The notes: a model not told the origin generated them from the letters alone. 48,138 nt of DNA from Comamonadaceae bacterium UBA2334 (GCA_002344885.1 DDUQ01000016.1:1-48138); one strand, 5' to 3'; counted from the first letter of the stretch, positions 15,153-23,679 are shown. Numbers and translations are program-made.

Positions 15153-17000
15153 TCAGGCCTCGTGGCCCGGCCAGGCCGCCGGTGCATCGGCAGCGTCCAC
15201 CGGCAACAGGGCAGCGGCCTGCTCAGCGGGCAGTGCCTCGACACTGCGCAGCGCGCGGTTCATGACGTTGCTGCGGGTCTGTGCCTTGTCCAGCGTGTTC
15301 AGCACGGTCTGGGTGTGGTCGCGCACCTTGGACAGCACCTCGCCGAATTTGGTGAACTCGGTCTTGACGGCGCCCAACACCTGCCAGACCTCGCTGCTGC
15401 GCTTCTCCAGTGCGAGTGTCCGAAAGCCCATCTGCAGCGAGTTCAGCATGGCCAGCAGCGTGGTCGGCCCGGCCAGGGTGACGCGGTGGTCCCGCTGCAA
15501 GGCCTCCATCAGGCCGGGGCGGCGCAGCACCTCTGCATACAGCCCCTCGGTGGGCAGGAACAGGATGGCGAAGTCGGTCGTGTGCGGGGGCTCCAGGTAC
15601 TTCTCGGCCAGGCCTTTGGCTTCGAGGCGGATGCGCAGCTCCAGCTTCTTGCCGGCTTCATCGGCGGCAGGTGCATCGGCGCGCTGCTGCGCATCGAGCA
15701 AACGTTCGTAGTCTTCGTTCGGGAACTTGGCGTCAATGGGCAGCCAGCAGGGCTGGCCGTTGTCGCCCCGTCCGGGCAGGCGGATGGCAAAGTCCACCAC
15801 GTTCTTGCTGCCCGGCCGGGTGGCCACCTGCGCAGCGTACTGTTCAGGCGCCATCACCTGTTCCAGCAGGGCGGCCAGTTGCGCCTCGCCGAACATGCCG
15901 CGGGTCTTGACGTTGGTCAGCAGGTGCTTGAGGTCGCCCACGCCTTGCGCCAGCGTCTGCATTTCGCCCAGGCCTTTGTGCACCTGCTCCAGCCGGTCGG
16001 CCACCTGTTTGAAGCTTTCACCCAGGCGCGCTTCCAGCGTGTTGTGAAGCTTTTCATCGACGGTGGCACGCATTTCATCCAGTTTTTTAGCGTTCTCCGC
16101 TTGAAGGGATTGGATTTGTTGCTCCAGTGTTTGACGCACTTGCTGCTGCAACTGCTCAATGGCCTGGCGTGACTGGGCCTGCTGCGCCTCCAGTGAATCG
16201 CGCACCGCCGTCAGGTTGGCCGCGTTGCCGGTGTTCAGGGCCTGCAGTTGCTGCACCAGGGTATCCCCCACCGAATGGCGCATCTGCTGCAGGTGCTGGG
16301 CAAAGGCGTCCAATTGCGCATTCTGGGTGCGGGTGGACTCGGCTGCCTGCTGCGTCTGGTTCTGCAACTGGCTGGTCAGCGCGTCGGTGACCGACTGGCG
16401 CAGCAGCTCGATCTGCGCATGCTGGGTGCGCTGCACTTCAGCCGCCTGTTGCCCGAGGCTGGTGGCTATGCCCTGGAACTGCTGGGCCAAGGTGTCGGCC
16501 AGGGTGCCGCGCAACTGCAGCAGTTGCTGCGCAAAGGCATCCAACTGGGCGTTCTGGCTGCGGGTGGCTTCAGCGGCGCTTTGGGTTTGCACCTGCAACT
16601 GAGCATTCAGGTTGTCCGACACCGCTGCGCGCAACTGTTCCGACTGCTGCTGTTGCGTACGCTGGCCTTCGGCTGACTGTCGTGTCAGCGTGTCGCCCAT
16701 GGTGGTGAGGGTCTGCATCACTTCCTGCCGGCTGCCACGCGAGCCTTCCTGCACGTCGTGGCGAAGCTCGCGCTCCAGTCTGTCCAGCCGATCCTGCACC
16801 TGCGCCACCGACTGTGTCAGGTGCTGAGTCAGCAGGTTCGTGTGGGACTGCAGCTGGGCCTGGGCCTGTTGCTGTGCAGCTTCCCAGTCGGTCTGGCTGG
16901 GGCGAGCGGGCTTGCGCAGCACCAGCACCAGCACCAATGACAGCAGCACAGCCAGCGCGGACAGGGCCAGCACGGCCCACAACAGGGTGTCAACGGTCAT
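15153..17000 (-). CDS. rmuC: DNA recombination protein RmuC with an expanded coiled coil
   Basis: The 615-residue protein has an N-terminal membrane segment (about 7-28), a long Gln/Ala-rich coiled coil and a C-terminal RmuC domain (about 330-590; for example FGEAQLAALLEQVM and LPIDAKFPNEDYERLL). RmuC limits DNA rearrangements at inverted repeats; its fold is nuclease-like, but its reaction is unsettled. The coiled coil holds a tandem duplication of about 77 residues (110-186 and 187-263), each half built from two similar 38-residue units. This makes the protein longer than the roughly 475-residue E. coli form. The start overlaps the preceding dehydrogenase stop as ATGA. Confidence 0.9.
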   Translation of the reverse strand: MTVDTLLWAVLALSALAVLLSLVLVLVLRKPARPSQTDWEAAQQQAQAQLQSHTNLLTQHLTQSVAQVQDRLDRLERELRHDVQEGSRGSRQEVMQTLTTMGDTLTRQSAEGQRTQQQQSEQLRAAVSDNLNAQLQVQTQSAAEATRSQNAQLDAFAQQLLQLRGTLADTLAQQFQGIATSLGQQAAEVQRTQHAQIELLRQSVTDALTSQLQNQTQQAAESTRTQNAQLDAFAQHLQQMRHSVGDTLVQQLQALNTGNAANLTAVRDSLEAQQAQSRQAIEQLQQQVRQTLEQQIQSLQAENAKKLDEMRATVDEKLHNTLEARLGESFKQVADRLEQVHKGLGEMQTLAQGVGDLKHLLTNVKTRGMFGEAQLAALLEQVMAPEQYAAQVATRPGSKNVVDFAIRLPGRGDNGQPCWLPIDAKFPNEDYERLLDAQQRADAPAADEAGKKLELRIRLEAKGLAEKYLEPPHTTDFAILFLPTEGLYAEVLRRPGLMEALQRDHRVTLAGPTTLLAMLNSLQMGFRTLALEKRSSEVWQVLGAVKTEFTKFGEVLSKVRDHTQTVLNTLDKAQTRSNVMNRALRSVEALPAEQAAALLPVDAADAPAAWPGHEA

Positions 17001-18037
17001 GCGTTCAGCACTTCGGGGTTGATGGGGGTAACGGCCTTGCCCTCGGTCAGGTAGGCAATGAGGTTGTCGGCGGCCATATTGGCCATGGCACGGCGGGTCT
17101 TCAAGGTGGCGCTGGCAATGTGGGGCGTGAGCACCACGTTGGGAACAGTCAGTAAATCAGGATGCACCTGGGGTTCGCCCTCAAAGACATCCAGCCCTGC
17201 AGCGGCAATCTGGCCGGTACGCAGGGCCTGCGCCAACGCAGCATCGTCCACGATGCCGCCCCGAGCTATATTGACCAGCGTGGCGGTGGGCTTCATCTGC
17301 GCCAGCTCGGGCGCGCCGATGGCGTGGTGGTTGTCGGCCGTATAAGGCAGCACCAGCACCAGGTGGTCGGCCTGTGCCAGCAAGTCGGCCTTGCTGACGT
17401 AGGTGGCATGGCAATCGGCCTCGGTCGCGGCATCGAGCCGGGTGCGGTTGTGGTAGATCACCCGCATGCCAAACCCGTGCGCGCCCCGGCGGGCAATGCC
17501 CTGGCCGATGCGGCCCATGCCCAGGATGCCCAGGGTGCTGCCGTGGACCTCGGCCCCGGCAAACATGTCGATGCTCCACCGGTTCCAGTGCCCGGCACGC
17601 AAAAAATGCTCGCTCTCGGCCATGCGGCGTGCCGTGGCCATCATCAGGGCAAAGCCGAAGTCGGCGGTGGTGTCGGTCAGCACATCGGGCGTGTTGGTGG
17701 CCAGCACGCCGTGCGCCGTGCACGCGGGCACATCGAAATTGTTGAACCCCACCGCCATGTTTGCCACGATCCTCAGGCCCGGCGTGCCCGCCAGCAACTC
17801 GGGGGTGATGCGCTCGCTGCCAGTGGTCAACGCACCCGCCTTGCCTTGGAGCCGTCGCGCCAGCTCGGCTGCGGGCCAGACATCGTCGGTTTCGTTCGCC
17901 TCGACCTCGACATGCTGACGCAGCCGGTCCAGCACCTCGGGGAAGATGCGCCGCGCCACCAGCACGGCCGGCCTTGAACGTGGGGCGGCTGCTGGGTCAG
18001 CGTCGGGGCTTGCGGCAAGTTGCGCGGCGGGTTGCAT
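16997..18037 (-). CDS. D-2-hydroxyacid dehydrogenase (glyoxylate/hydroxypyruvate reductase-like)
   Basis: The start is the ATG beginning MQPAAQLAASPD (346 aa). The frame is open upstream but runs into the FKBP gene. The nucleotide-binding motif GMGRIGQG is followed by a loop (YHNRTR) whose Arg residues suit NADPH. The catalytic triad of the family is visible: Arg in NIARGGIVDD, Glu in DVFEGEP and His in TPHIASAT. These enzymes reduce glyoxylate, hydroxypyruvate or 2-ketogluconate in the cytosol; the exact substrate is not readable. The stop overlaps the rmuC start by four bases. Confidence 0.88.
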   Translation of the reverse strand: MQPAAQLAASPDADPAAAPRSRPAVLVARRIFPEVLDRLRQHVEVEANETDDVWPAAELARRLQGKAGALTTGSERITPELLAGTPGLRIVANMAVGFNNFDVPACTAHGVLATNTPDVLTDTTADFGFALMMATARRMAESEHFLRAGHWNRWSIDMFAGAEVHGSTLGILGMGRIGQGIARRGAHGFGMRVIYHNRTRLDAATEADCHATYVSKADLLAQADHLVLVLPYTADNHHAIGAPELAQMKPTATLVNIARGGIVDDAALAQALRTGQIAAAGLDVFEGEPQVHPDLLTVPNVVLTPHIASATLKTRRAMANMAADNLIAYLTEGKAVTPINPEVLNA

Positions 18038-18057
18038 GGCAGGAACCAAGACGTTCG

Positions 18058-18405
18058 TCAAACGCCGAGCAGGTCCACTTCGAACAGCAGCGTGGCATTC
18101 GGCGGGATCACCCCACCTGCGCCACGGGCACCATAGCCCAGGTTGGCGGGGATGACCAGGCGGCGCGTGCCGCCCACGGCCATGCCTTGCACGCCTTCGT
18201 CCCAACCTTTGATGACATGACCGGCACCCAGCGGGAAGTCAAACGGCTGGCCCCGGTCTTTGCTGGAATCGAACTTGGCACCTGGCTGACCATCGTTGTA
18301 CAGCCAGCCGGTGTAATGCACCTGCACATGCTGACCGGCTGTGGCAACCGCGCCTGTGCCCACGGTGGTGTCTTCGTACTGGAGACCGGAGGGGGTGGTG
18401 ATCAT
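18058..18405 (-). CDS. FKBP-type peptidyl-prolyl cis-trans isomerase
   Basis: The 115-residue protein from MITTPSGLQYEDTTVG has AAGGAA upstream of its ATG. It is a single FKBP domain with VHYTGWLYNDG, FDFPLGAGHVIKGWDEGVQG and the C-terminal GVIPPNATLLFEVDLLGV, carrying the aromatic and acidic pocket residues of active members. With no signal peptide it should catalyse prolyl isomerisation in the cytosol. It precedes the hydroxyacid dehydrogenase gene by 20 bases. A repeat element of the six-copy family lies just before its ribosome binding site. Confidence 0.93.
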   Translation of the reverse strand: MITTPSGLQYEDTTVGTGAVATAGQHVQVHYTGWLYNDGQPGAKFDSSKDRGQPFDFPLGAGHVIKGWDEGVQGMAVGGTRRLVIPANLGYGARGAGGVIPPNATLLFEVDLLGV

Positions 18406-18424
18406 GATGGATTCCTTTTCTAAC

Positions 18425-18475
18425 AAAAAATTGGCTCCAACGCTTTTCATTCAACCGAATAGCGCTACGGATTCT
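18425..18475 (-). repeat. TAGC-N18-AAGCGCT repeat element, copy 3 (minus strand)
   Basis: On the minus strand TAGC (18467-18464) is followed after exactly 18 bases by AAGCGTT (18445-18439), then GGAGCCAATTTTTT. It lies in the FKBP leader, ending about 20 bases before the start codon, so it would be transcribed into the 5' untranslated region. Confidence 0.7.
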
Positions 18476-18552
18476 CTAAAAAACCACGTCAAACGAGTGG
18501 GACCTGACACACGACCGGGACATCCTGCCACCCGGCCGAATTTGGCGGGCAC

Positions 18553-19269
18553 TCAGTCCAACCAGGTGGTGAACTCGGCCGCCGGGACACGGGGCGTGCG
18601 GAACGTGTTGACCTTGTCAGCCGGGTCGGCATAGCCCAGCGCCATGCCGCACACCATCATCTCATGGTCGCCCGCGCCCACATGCGGCAGCACGATGCTG
18701 GCATACCCGTTCCACGCGGCCTGCGGGCAGGTGTGCAGCCCACGCGCCCGTGCCGCCAGCATGATGTTCTGCAGGAACATGCCGTAGTCGAGCAACGAGC
18801 CACGGCCCATCACCTTGTCAACGGTGAACACCAGGCCCACCGGCGCATCAAAGAACATGTAGTTGCGCAGATGCTGGGCGTGCATCTTGTCGCGGTCGGC
18901 TTTCCCGATGCCCAGCAAACCGTACAAGCCCCAGCCGTTTTCCCGGCGGCGGTCAATGAAGGGGCTGACCCACTTCTCAGGGTAATAGTCGTAGGCCTCG
19001 CGGTACTGAGCCGCCAGCGCAGGGTCGGCGCGCACCGCATCAGCCGCTTGGCACACCTTGGCCACCAGACCATCGCGGCTGGTGCCTTGCAGCACGTACA
19101 CCTTCCAGGGCTGCGTGTTGGTGCCGGATGGTGCTCGGCTGGCCACGCTCAGCAGGTCGGCCAGCAACTCGCGTGGCACAGGGTTGGGCAAAAACGCGCG
19201 AACGGACATGCGAGAGTCGATCGCAGTGTCTACATCCGGTGCAGCGGCTGTCAGTTGGTTATCGCTCAA
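18553..19269 (-). CDS. Nitroreductase-family FMN oxidoreductase
   Basis: The 238-residue protein matches the nitroreductase fold: SRMSVRAFLPNPVPRELL near the N-terminus, then ASRAPSGTNTQPWKVYVLQG with the FMN-binding Ser/Asn pattern, and late LGYADPADKVNTFRTPR. These flavoproteins use NAD(P)H to reduce nitro groups, quinones or enones. The start is a TTG at 19269, but GAGGAG eight bases upstream supports it. The gene is a monocistron or the end of a short unit; the deacetylase-like gene upstream is 63 bases away. Confidence 0.88.
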   Translation of the reverse strand: MSDNQLTAAAPDVDTAIDSRMSVRAFLPNPVPRELLADLLSVASRAPSGTNTQPWKVYVLQGTSRDGLVAKVCQAADAVRADPALAAQYREAYDYYPEKWVSPFIDRRRENGWGLYGLLGIGKADRDKMHAQHLRNYMFFDAPVGLVFTVDKVMGRGSLLDYGMFLQNIMLAARARGLHTCPQAAWNGYASIVLPHVGAGDHEMMVCGMALGYADPADKVNTFRTPRVPAAEFTTWLD

Positions 19270-19332
19270 TTGGGAAGTCTCCTCATCTGATCAAACAAAG
19301 TGGTCGTGCGGTACAGCTCACCTGTACCCCCG

Positions 19333-20292
19333 TCAGCGTGACTGAGGCGCTTGATTCTGCCAGCGCTTGGCGTACGTCAGGGCGAGCCGGTAGGTATTCA
19401 CCTGAATGGCCACGGTGTCGTCAATGTGGCGGCCATACCCGCCGGCCATGACAAATGCCAACGGCACCCGGCGTTGCCATGCCCACTCCATGACTTGCCG
19501 GTCGCGCGCCTCGATCCCATCCGCACTGAGCTTCAGCCTGCCCAGCCGGTCACCCTCGTGGACATCGGCTCCGGCCAAGTAGATGACCAGGCCCGGTTCA
19601 AACCGTTGGCCCAGGGTATCCAACGCAACGGTGAGTGACTCCAGGTAGGTGTCGTCGGTACACCCGTCGGGCAACTCGACATCCAGGTCACTGGCCTCTT
19701 TGTGGAACGGGAAATTGCGTGCACCGTGCAGGGACAGGGTGAAGACGGTGGTGTCATGCCTGAACACATGGGCCGTACCGTTGCCCTGGTGAACATCCAG
19801 GTCGACGATGGCCACTGGCATGGGCCGAATGGATTGGCGGGTGTTGGCAGCCGCCCGGGCGGCCTCTGCCTGCATCAGGCGCGCAGCCACTGCCACGTCG
19901 TTGAACACACAGAAGCCCCCGCCGGCATCGGCATACGCATGGTGGGTGCCGCCAGCCAGGTTGGCCGCGATGCCTGCCCCGGCCAGTGCCACACGGCAGG
20001 CGGCCACCGTCCCCCCCACCGAGCGGCAGGCGCGTTCGGCCATGGCCGGGCTCCAGGGAAAGCCGATGCTGTGCTGCTGTGCTGCATCCAGCGTCCCGCT
20101 CATCACCGCATCGACATAGGCTGGCGTGTGCACCAGTGCCAGTTCACCCGGCGTGGCGGCTGGCGCTTCACACAAACGCACATCGGGTGCGGCCTGCATC
20201 AGCGCCTCTCGCAACAGGCGGTACTTCTGCATCGGAAACCGGTGTCCCTCTGGCAGGGGCAGCACAAACTGGTCTGCGTAGTAGGCGTTCAT
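19333..20292 (-). CDS. Histone deacetylase-superfamily amidohydrolase
   Basis: Starting at MNAYYADQFVLPLPEGHRFP (319 aa), which is the usual N-terminus of this bacterial branch; an ATG 11 codons upstream (20325) is possible. Zinc-hydrolase residues are present: tandem His H117-H118 (GGTHHAYADAGGGFCVFND), D166 and H168 in DLDVHQGNG, and the later AGADVHEGDRLG Asp. Bacterial members hydrolyse acetylated lysine, polyamines or related amides. The substrate here is unknown. It is divergent from the phasin gene. Confidence 0.85.
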   Translation of the reverse strand: MNAYYADQFVLPLPEGHRFPMQKYRLLREALMQAAPDVRLCEAPAATPGELALVHTPAYVDAVMSGTLDAAQQHSIGFPWSPAMAERACRSVGGTVAACRVALAGAGIAANLAGGTHHAYADAGGGFCVFNDVAVAARLMQAEAARAAANTRQSIRPMPVAIVDLDVHQGNGTAHVFRHDTTVFTLSLHGARNFPFHKEASDLDVELPDGCTDDTYLESLTVALDTLGQRFEPGLVIYLAGADVHEGDRLGRLKLSADGIEARDRQVMEWAWQRRVPLAFVMAGGYGRHIDDTVAIQVNTYRLALTYAKRWQNQAPQSR

Positions 20293-20417
20293 GTGGAAGA
20301 CGTCATCGTTGGGGCCACGCATCATGACAGGCCAACCGCTGCCGAGCTCGGATGACGAGGCTGTGACAACCGACTGATCGGCTTGTTCGGATGGGCTGTT
20401 TTAGAAAATTGTCTCTA

Positions 20418-20497
20418 TTTTGCTGCGGTGCAACAAAAAATTCTTGCTTTGATCGGTAGATACCCTATACTTGAGGCCATGTTGCAGTGCAGCAAAA
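20418..20497 (+). promoter_or_regulatory. Phasin promoter flanked by two inverted PhaR-like sites
   Basis: A promoter with -35 TTGCTT (20444-20449), 16-base spacer and -10 TATACT (20466-20471) is flanked by two 18-mers. TTTTGCTGCGGTGCAACA is at 20418-20435, and the reverse complement of TTTTGCTGCACTGCAACA is at 20480-20497; they match at 16 of 18 positions. One lies just upstream of the -35, the other at the expected transcript start. PhaR, the polyhydroxyalkanoate-sensing repressor, binds CTGC/GCAG-rich sites at phasin promoters, so this is the likely regulator. The phaR gene is not in the window. Confidence 0.7.
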
Positions 20498-20567
20498 GCG
20501 GTAAACGCGAATGTCAGCCCTCAACTGTTCTTCGTCCTTCACCTGTTTTGTTTTTTGGAGTAACACC

Positions 20568-21125
20568 ATGTCCTACCTGACTGCTGACCAAGTTGTCGCC
20601 GCACAAAAAGCCAACCTCGAAACCCTCTTCGGCCTGACACAGAAGGCTTTCGAAGGCGTTGAGAAACTGGTCGAACTGAACATCCAGGCCACCAAAGCCG
20701 CTCTGGCCGAGTCTGCCAACCACACCCAAGCCGTTCTGAGCGTGAAAGACGCCCAGGAACTGCTGGCCCTGCAAGCTGGCCTGGTTCAGCCTCTGGCCGA
20801 AAAGACCGCTGCTTACAGCCGTCACCTGTACGACATCGCCTCCGGGACCGCTGGCGAATTCACCAAGGCCGCAGAAGCACAAGCTGCTGACGCACAAGCC
20901 AAGTTCGTGTCTGTGGTTGACAGCGCTGCCAAGAACGCTCCCGCCGGTTCCGAAACAACCGTTGCCGTGGTCAAGAGCGCCGTTTCTGCCGCCAGCAACG
21001 CTTTCGAATCCGTCCAGAAAGCCGTCAAGCAAGCCACTGAACTGGCCGAAGCCAACTTCAACACCGTGACCAGCACTGCTGTGAACGCTGCCAAGACATC
21101 TACCGCCACTGCCAAGAAGCGCTGA
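20568..21125 (+). CDS. phaP: Phasin (polyhydroxyalkanoate granule-associated protein)
   Basis: The start is the ATG preceded by TTGGAG, giving 185 residues. The protein is amphipathic, Ala-rich and helical throughout, opening MSYLTADQVVAAQKANLETL and continuing FGLTQKAFEGVEKLVELNIQ; this is the Phasin_2 signature of Burkholderiales. No signal or membrane segment. Phasins coat PHA granules and control their number and size. Codon use is notably biased to common codons, in keeping with high expression. A strong terminator follows, so the gene is a single transcription unit. Confidence 0.93.
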   Translation: MSYLTADQVVAAQKANLETLFGLTQKAFEGVEKLVELNIQATKAALAESANHTQAVLSVKDAQELLALQAGLVQPLAEKTAAYSRHLYDIASGTAGEFTKAAEAQAADAQAKFVSVVDSAAKNAPAGSETTVAVVKSAVSAASNAFESVQKAVKQATELAEANFNTVTSTAVNAAKTSTATAKKR

Positions 21126-21191
21126 TCGGCGATAGTCAACCCGTTGTCTCCTCGGGTCCTTCTCGAAACACCGTTTCACGGACCCCTTAAA

Positions 21192-21222
21192 GGCCCTGTC
21201 GCAAGACAGGGCCTCTTTTTTT
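21192..21222 (+). terminator. Rho-independent terminator of phaP
   Basis: GGCCCTGTC (21192-21200), loop GCAA, GACAGGGCC (21205-21213), then TCTTTTTTTT. It is a nine-pair GC-rich stem with a GNRA loop and a T-run. Confidence 0.95.
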
Positions 21223-21275
21223 GCGTACAGGGCTCGAAAAAAGCGTAGCATGTTGGCGTTGTCTGATTTCGCCGT

Positions 21276-21467
21276 ATGGGACACGCCATGCTCATGAATG
21301 AACTTGACCGGATCAAGAAACTGGTCGCCCAGATCCACACACTGGAAGACAAGTTGGTGAACACATCGTTCATGCCCATGTCTGAACAGAAGAAATTGCA
21401 CGACGAGATCAAACGTCTGCGCGAAGAAATCAACCTGCTGGAAAAGCGAACCCGCCCGAAGGGCTGA
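21276..21467 (+). CDS. Small coiled-coil protein (up to 63 aa), function unknown
   Basis: A short reading frame with heptad-like pattern: MNELDRIKKLVAQIHTLEDK, then SEQKKLHDEIKRLREEINLL, rich in Leu, Lys and Glu. Three in-frame ATG codons (21276, 21288, 21294) are possible starts and none has a clear ribosome binding site. It may be a small soluble coiled-coil protein of the DUF465/YdcH kind, but I cannot assign a family. It lies between the phaP terminator and a convergent lipoprotein gene. Confidence 0.55.
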   Translation: MGHAMLMNELDRIKKLVAQIHTLEDKLVNTSFMPMSEQKKLHDEIKRLREEINLLEKRTRPKG

Positions 21468-21484
21468 GCAGCCACGCACCGCTT

Positions 21485-22417
21485 TCAGCGTGGGGTGGTC
21501 ACGCTCCATGCGTCCATCTGAGCCTTCAATGTGGGCATGGCGGCCTGCATCGCGGCACGCCCTGCCGCCATGGAGCGTTGCCGCTCCGAAAACGCGGCAC
21601 TGCCCACGCCGGCCAAATCTGGCCTGACCACCACCTGTGCACCCTTCAATTCATGGCGGTTGATGCTCTGCCCCATGATGGCAAAGGTTTGCAACATCAC
21701 CTTCAACATGTCGTTGGCAGCATTGGCCTCGGGTGGGCTGGAGATGTCTACGGCGATCACCAGTTCCGCCCCCATTTGCCGGGCATACGCCACCGGCACA
21801 GGGGCCACCAGGCCGCCGTCCACGTAGTCCCGGCCGCCGATGTTGACCGGCTGGAACACCCCGGGCACCGAACTGGATGCCCGGACAGCCGTGCCAACGT
21901 CACCACGCTGGAACAAAATGCCTGAACCGGATGCCAGGTCGGTCGCCACGATGCCGAGTGGCATGGGCATCTGCTCGATCAATTTGCCCTGCGTTTGCGC
22001 TGCCACATAGCGGGCCACAGCTGCACCCCGGAGCATGCCCCGGTTGCCAAAGGGCAACGTCCAGTCGGTCAGGCTCGCTTCGTCCATGGCCAGCGCGGCC
22101 TTCTCCAGTTCAACGCCGGATTTGCCGCTGGCATACAGCGCCGCCACGAGGCTGCCGGCAGATGTCCCTGCAACAAAATCCGGCCTGATGCCATGCTGCT
22201 CCAGCACCTGGATCACACCCACATGCGCAAAACCCCTCGCTGCGCCCCCGCCCAAGGCCAGACCAATTTTGGGTGGACGCTTGACCGCAGGGCTGGTCAC
22301 GGCTGGTGAAGCTGGCACAACAACCGGGTTGTTGCCGACCGGCATTTGCACCGTGGTGCAACCGGCAACCCAGCACGCACACAAACACATGACCCATTTC
22401 CGCATCCATCTGCCCAT
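21485..22417 (-). CDS. Patatin-like phospholipase lipoprotein
   Basis: The start at 22417 has AAGG upstream; the protein is 310 residues. An N-terminal signal ends in the lipobox VAGC (C20), so it should be lipid-anchored. The patatin domain shows the oxyanion motif GGGAARG (56-62), the nucleophile motif GTSAGS (S86 as catalytic Ser) and the Asp of the dyad in YVDGGLVAPVPV. Members are Ser-Asp lipid acyl hydrolases, some of them outer-membrane proteins or toxins. The upstream region is shared with a Fur-box promoter for the ferric-iron binding protein, so iron control of both is possible. Confidence 0.88.
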   Translation of the reverse strand: MGRWMRKWVMCLCACWVAGCTTVQMPVGNNPVVVPASPAVTSPAVKRPPKIGLALGGGAARGFAHVGVIQVLEQHGIRPDFVAGTSAGSLVAALYASGKSGVELEKAALAMDEASLTDWTLPFGNRGMLRGAAVARYVAAQTQGKLIEQMPMPLGIVATDLASGSGILFQRGDVGTAVRASSSVPGVFQPVNIGGRDYVDGGLVAPVPVAYARQMGAELVIAVDISSPPEANAANDMLKVMLQTFAIMGQSINRHELKGAQVVVRPDLAGVGSAAFSERQRSMAAGRAAMQAAMPTLKAQMDAWSVTTPR

Positions 22418-22443
22418 TCGCCAACCTTGATTTAGATCAATAA

Positions 22444-22481
22444 GAATGATTCCCAATTCTGCTATGATGCGAATCATTCTC
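22444..22481. promoter_or_regulatory. Fur-box region between patatin lipoprotein and ferric-iron binding protein
   Basis: The 19-mer at 22463-22481 matches the Fur consensus (GATAATGATAATCATTATC) at 14 of 19 positions. A perfect inverted pair, GAATGATTC (22444-22452) and GAATCATTC (22471-22479), spans it. A TATGAT at 22463-22468 may be the -10 of the rightward gene and would be covered by Fur. Iron regulation is inferred from these matches. Confidence 0.65.
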
Positions 22482-22498
22482 AACAATATACACATCTT

Positions 22499-23560
22499 AT
22501 GAAACACTTCCGCGCCGCTCCCAAACACCTGATGACCGCATTGGCAATGGGTGCAACCCTCGTCACGCTGCCTGCCCTGGCGCAGGAAAAAGTGCTCAAC
22601 CTGTACTCGGCACGGCATTACCAGACAGACGAGGTGATGTACGACACCTTCACCAAAACGACAGGTATCAAGATCAACCGTGTCGACGCTGATGACGCAG
22701 GCATTGTCGCTCGCCTCAAGGCTGAGGGTGCCGCATCGCCCGCCGACGTGATCCTGCTCGTCGATGCGGCGCGCATGGCATCGGCAGATGCGCAGGGGCT
22801 GTTCCGGCCGATCAAATCGCCCTTGCTCGACAAGGCCATTCCCGCCAATTTGCGGGCCACAGCCACACCCGATGGCGTGGCCTGGACCGGCTTTTCAACC
22901 CGCGCCCGCGTGATCGTGTTCGATCCGTTGCGCGTCAAAGCCGCCGATGTGGCCACTTACGAACAATTGGCAGACCCGAAGTTGAAAGGCATGGTGTGCA
23001 CACGTTCCGGCTCGCATCCCTACAACCTGTCCCTGTTTGCCACCGTGGTGGAACGTTTGGGTGACGAAAAAGGCGAAGCGTGGCTGAAAGGATTGGTCGC
23101 CAACATGGCTCGGGCACCCAAGGGCGGCGACACCGACCAGATCAAAGCAGTTGCGTCGGGCGAATGCGCGGTCGCTTTGACCAACACCTACTACGCTGCA
23201 CGGCTGCTCAAGTCCAGCAAGTCAGAAGACAAAGCCATCATGGAAAAAGTCCGCGTGGTGTTCCCCAACCAAGGTACCAGCGGCACACACGTCAACATCG
23301 CCGGGGCGGCCATCGCCAAACACGCCAAACACCCTGAAAACGCCGTTCAATTCATGGAGTTTCTGGCCAGTCCGTTTGCCCAGGATTATTTTGCCAACGG
23401 CAACAACGAGTTCCCGGCTGCAGTCGGCGTCAAGGTGGACAACCCTGCTCTCAAAGCCATGGGCGGTGAAAACTTCAAAACCGAAAACATACCCCTGGGT
23501 GCGGTCGCCAAAAACCTGACCAAGGTTCAGCAGATGCTGGACCGGGTCGGCTACAAATGA
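22499..23560 (+). CDS. Ferric-iron ABC transporter substrate-binding protein (FbpA/FutA-type)
   Basis: The 353-residue protein has a signal peptide ending LPALAQ (about residue 29) and the mature start EKVLNLYSARHYQTDEVMYD, where the Tyr and His fit iron ligands of the FutA/FbpA family. Further on it has GECAVALTNTYYAARLL with the paired Tyr that bind Fe(III). It would bind Fe3+ in the periplasm. No permease or ATPase gene adjoins it, so partners lie elsewhere. The ribosome binding site is weak. A Fur box upstream supports iron repression. Confidence 0.88.
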   Translation: MKHFRAAPKHLMTALAMGATLVTLPALAQEKVLNLYSARHYQTDEVMYDTFTKTTGIKINRVDADDAGIVARLKAEGAASPADVILLVDAARMASADAQGLFRPIKSPLLDKAIPANLRATATPDGVAWTGFSTRARVIVFDPLRVKAADVATYEQLADPKLKGMVCTRSGSHPYNLSLFATVVERLGDEKGEAWLKGLVANMARAPKGGDTDQIKAVASGECAVALTNTYYAARLLKSSKSEDKAIMEKVRVVFPNQGTSGTHVNIAGAAIAKHAKHPENAVQFMEFLASPFAQDYFANGNNEFPAAVGVKVDNPALKAMGGENFKTENIPLGAVAKNLTKVQQMLDRVGYK

Positions 23561-23638
23561 CGTGCGAGGGCCCTGCTCCCTGTTACCGGTCAGCCCTGCA
23601 AAAAACACCTGTTCAACAGGAAGGCCGCTGAGTCATAA

Positions 23639-23660
23639 TTGACGTTTACGTTAACGTCAA
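23639..23660. promoter_or_regulatory. Inverted repeat TTGACGTT-N6-AACGTCAA upstream of the SDR gene
   Basis: Perfect eight-base arms flank a six-base centre. The sequence resembles LiuR-type MerR sites (TTTACGTTAACG-like) that control branched-chain amino acid and fatty acid degradation genes. A CATAAT at 23634-23639 could be a -10 touching the site, so a bound protein would act at the transcript start. No MerR regulator gene lies in the window. Confidence 0.6.
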
Positions 23661-23679
23661 CCAACACCAGGAGACTCTC

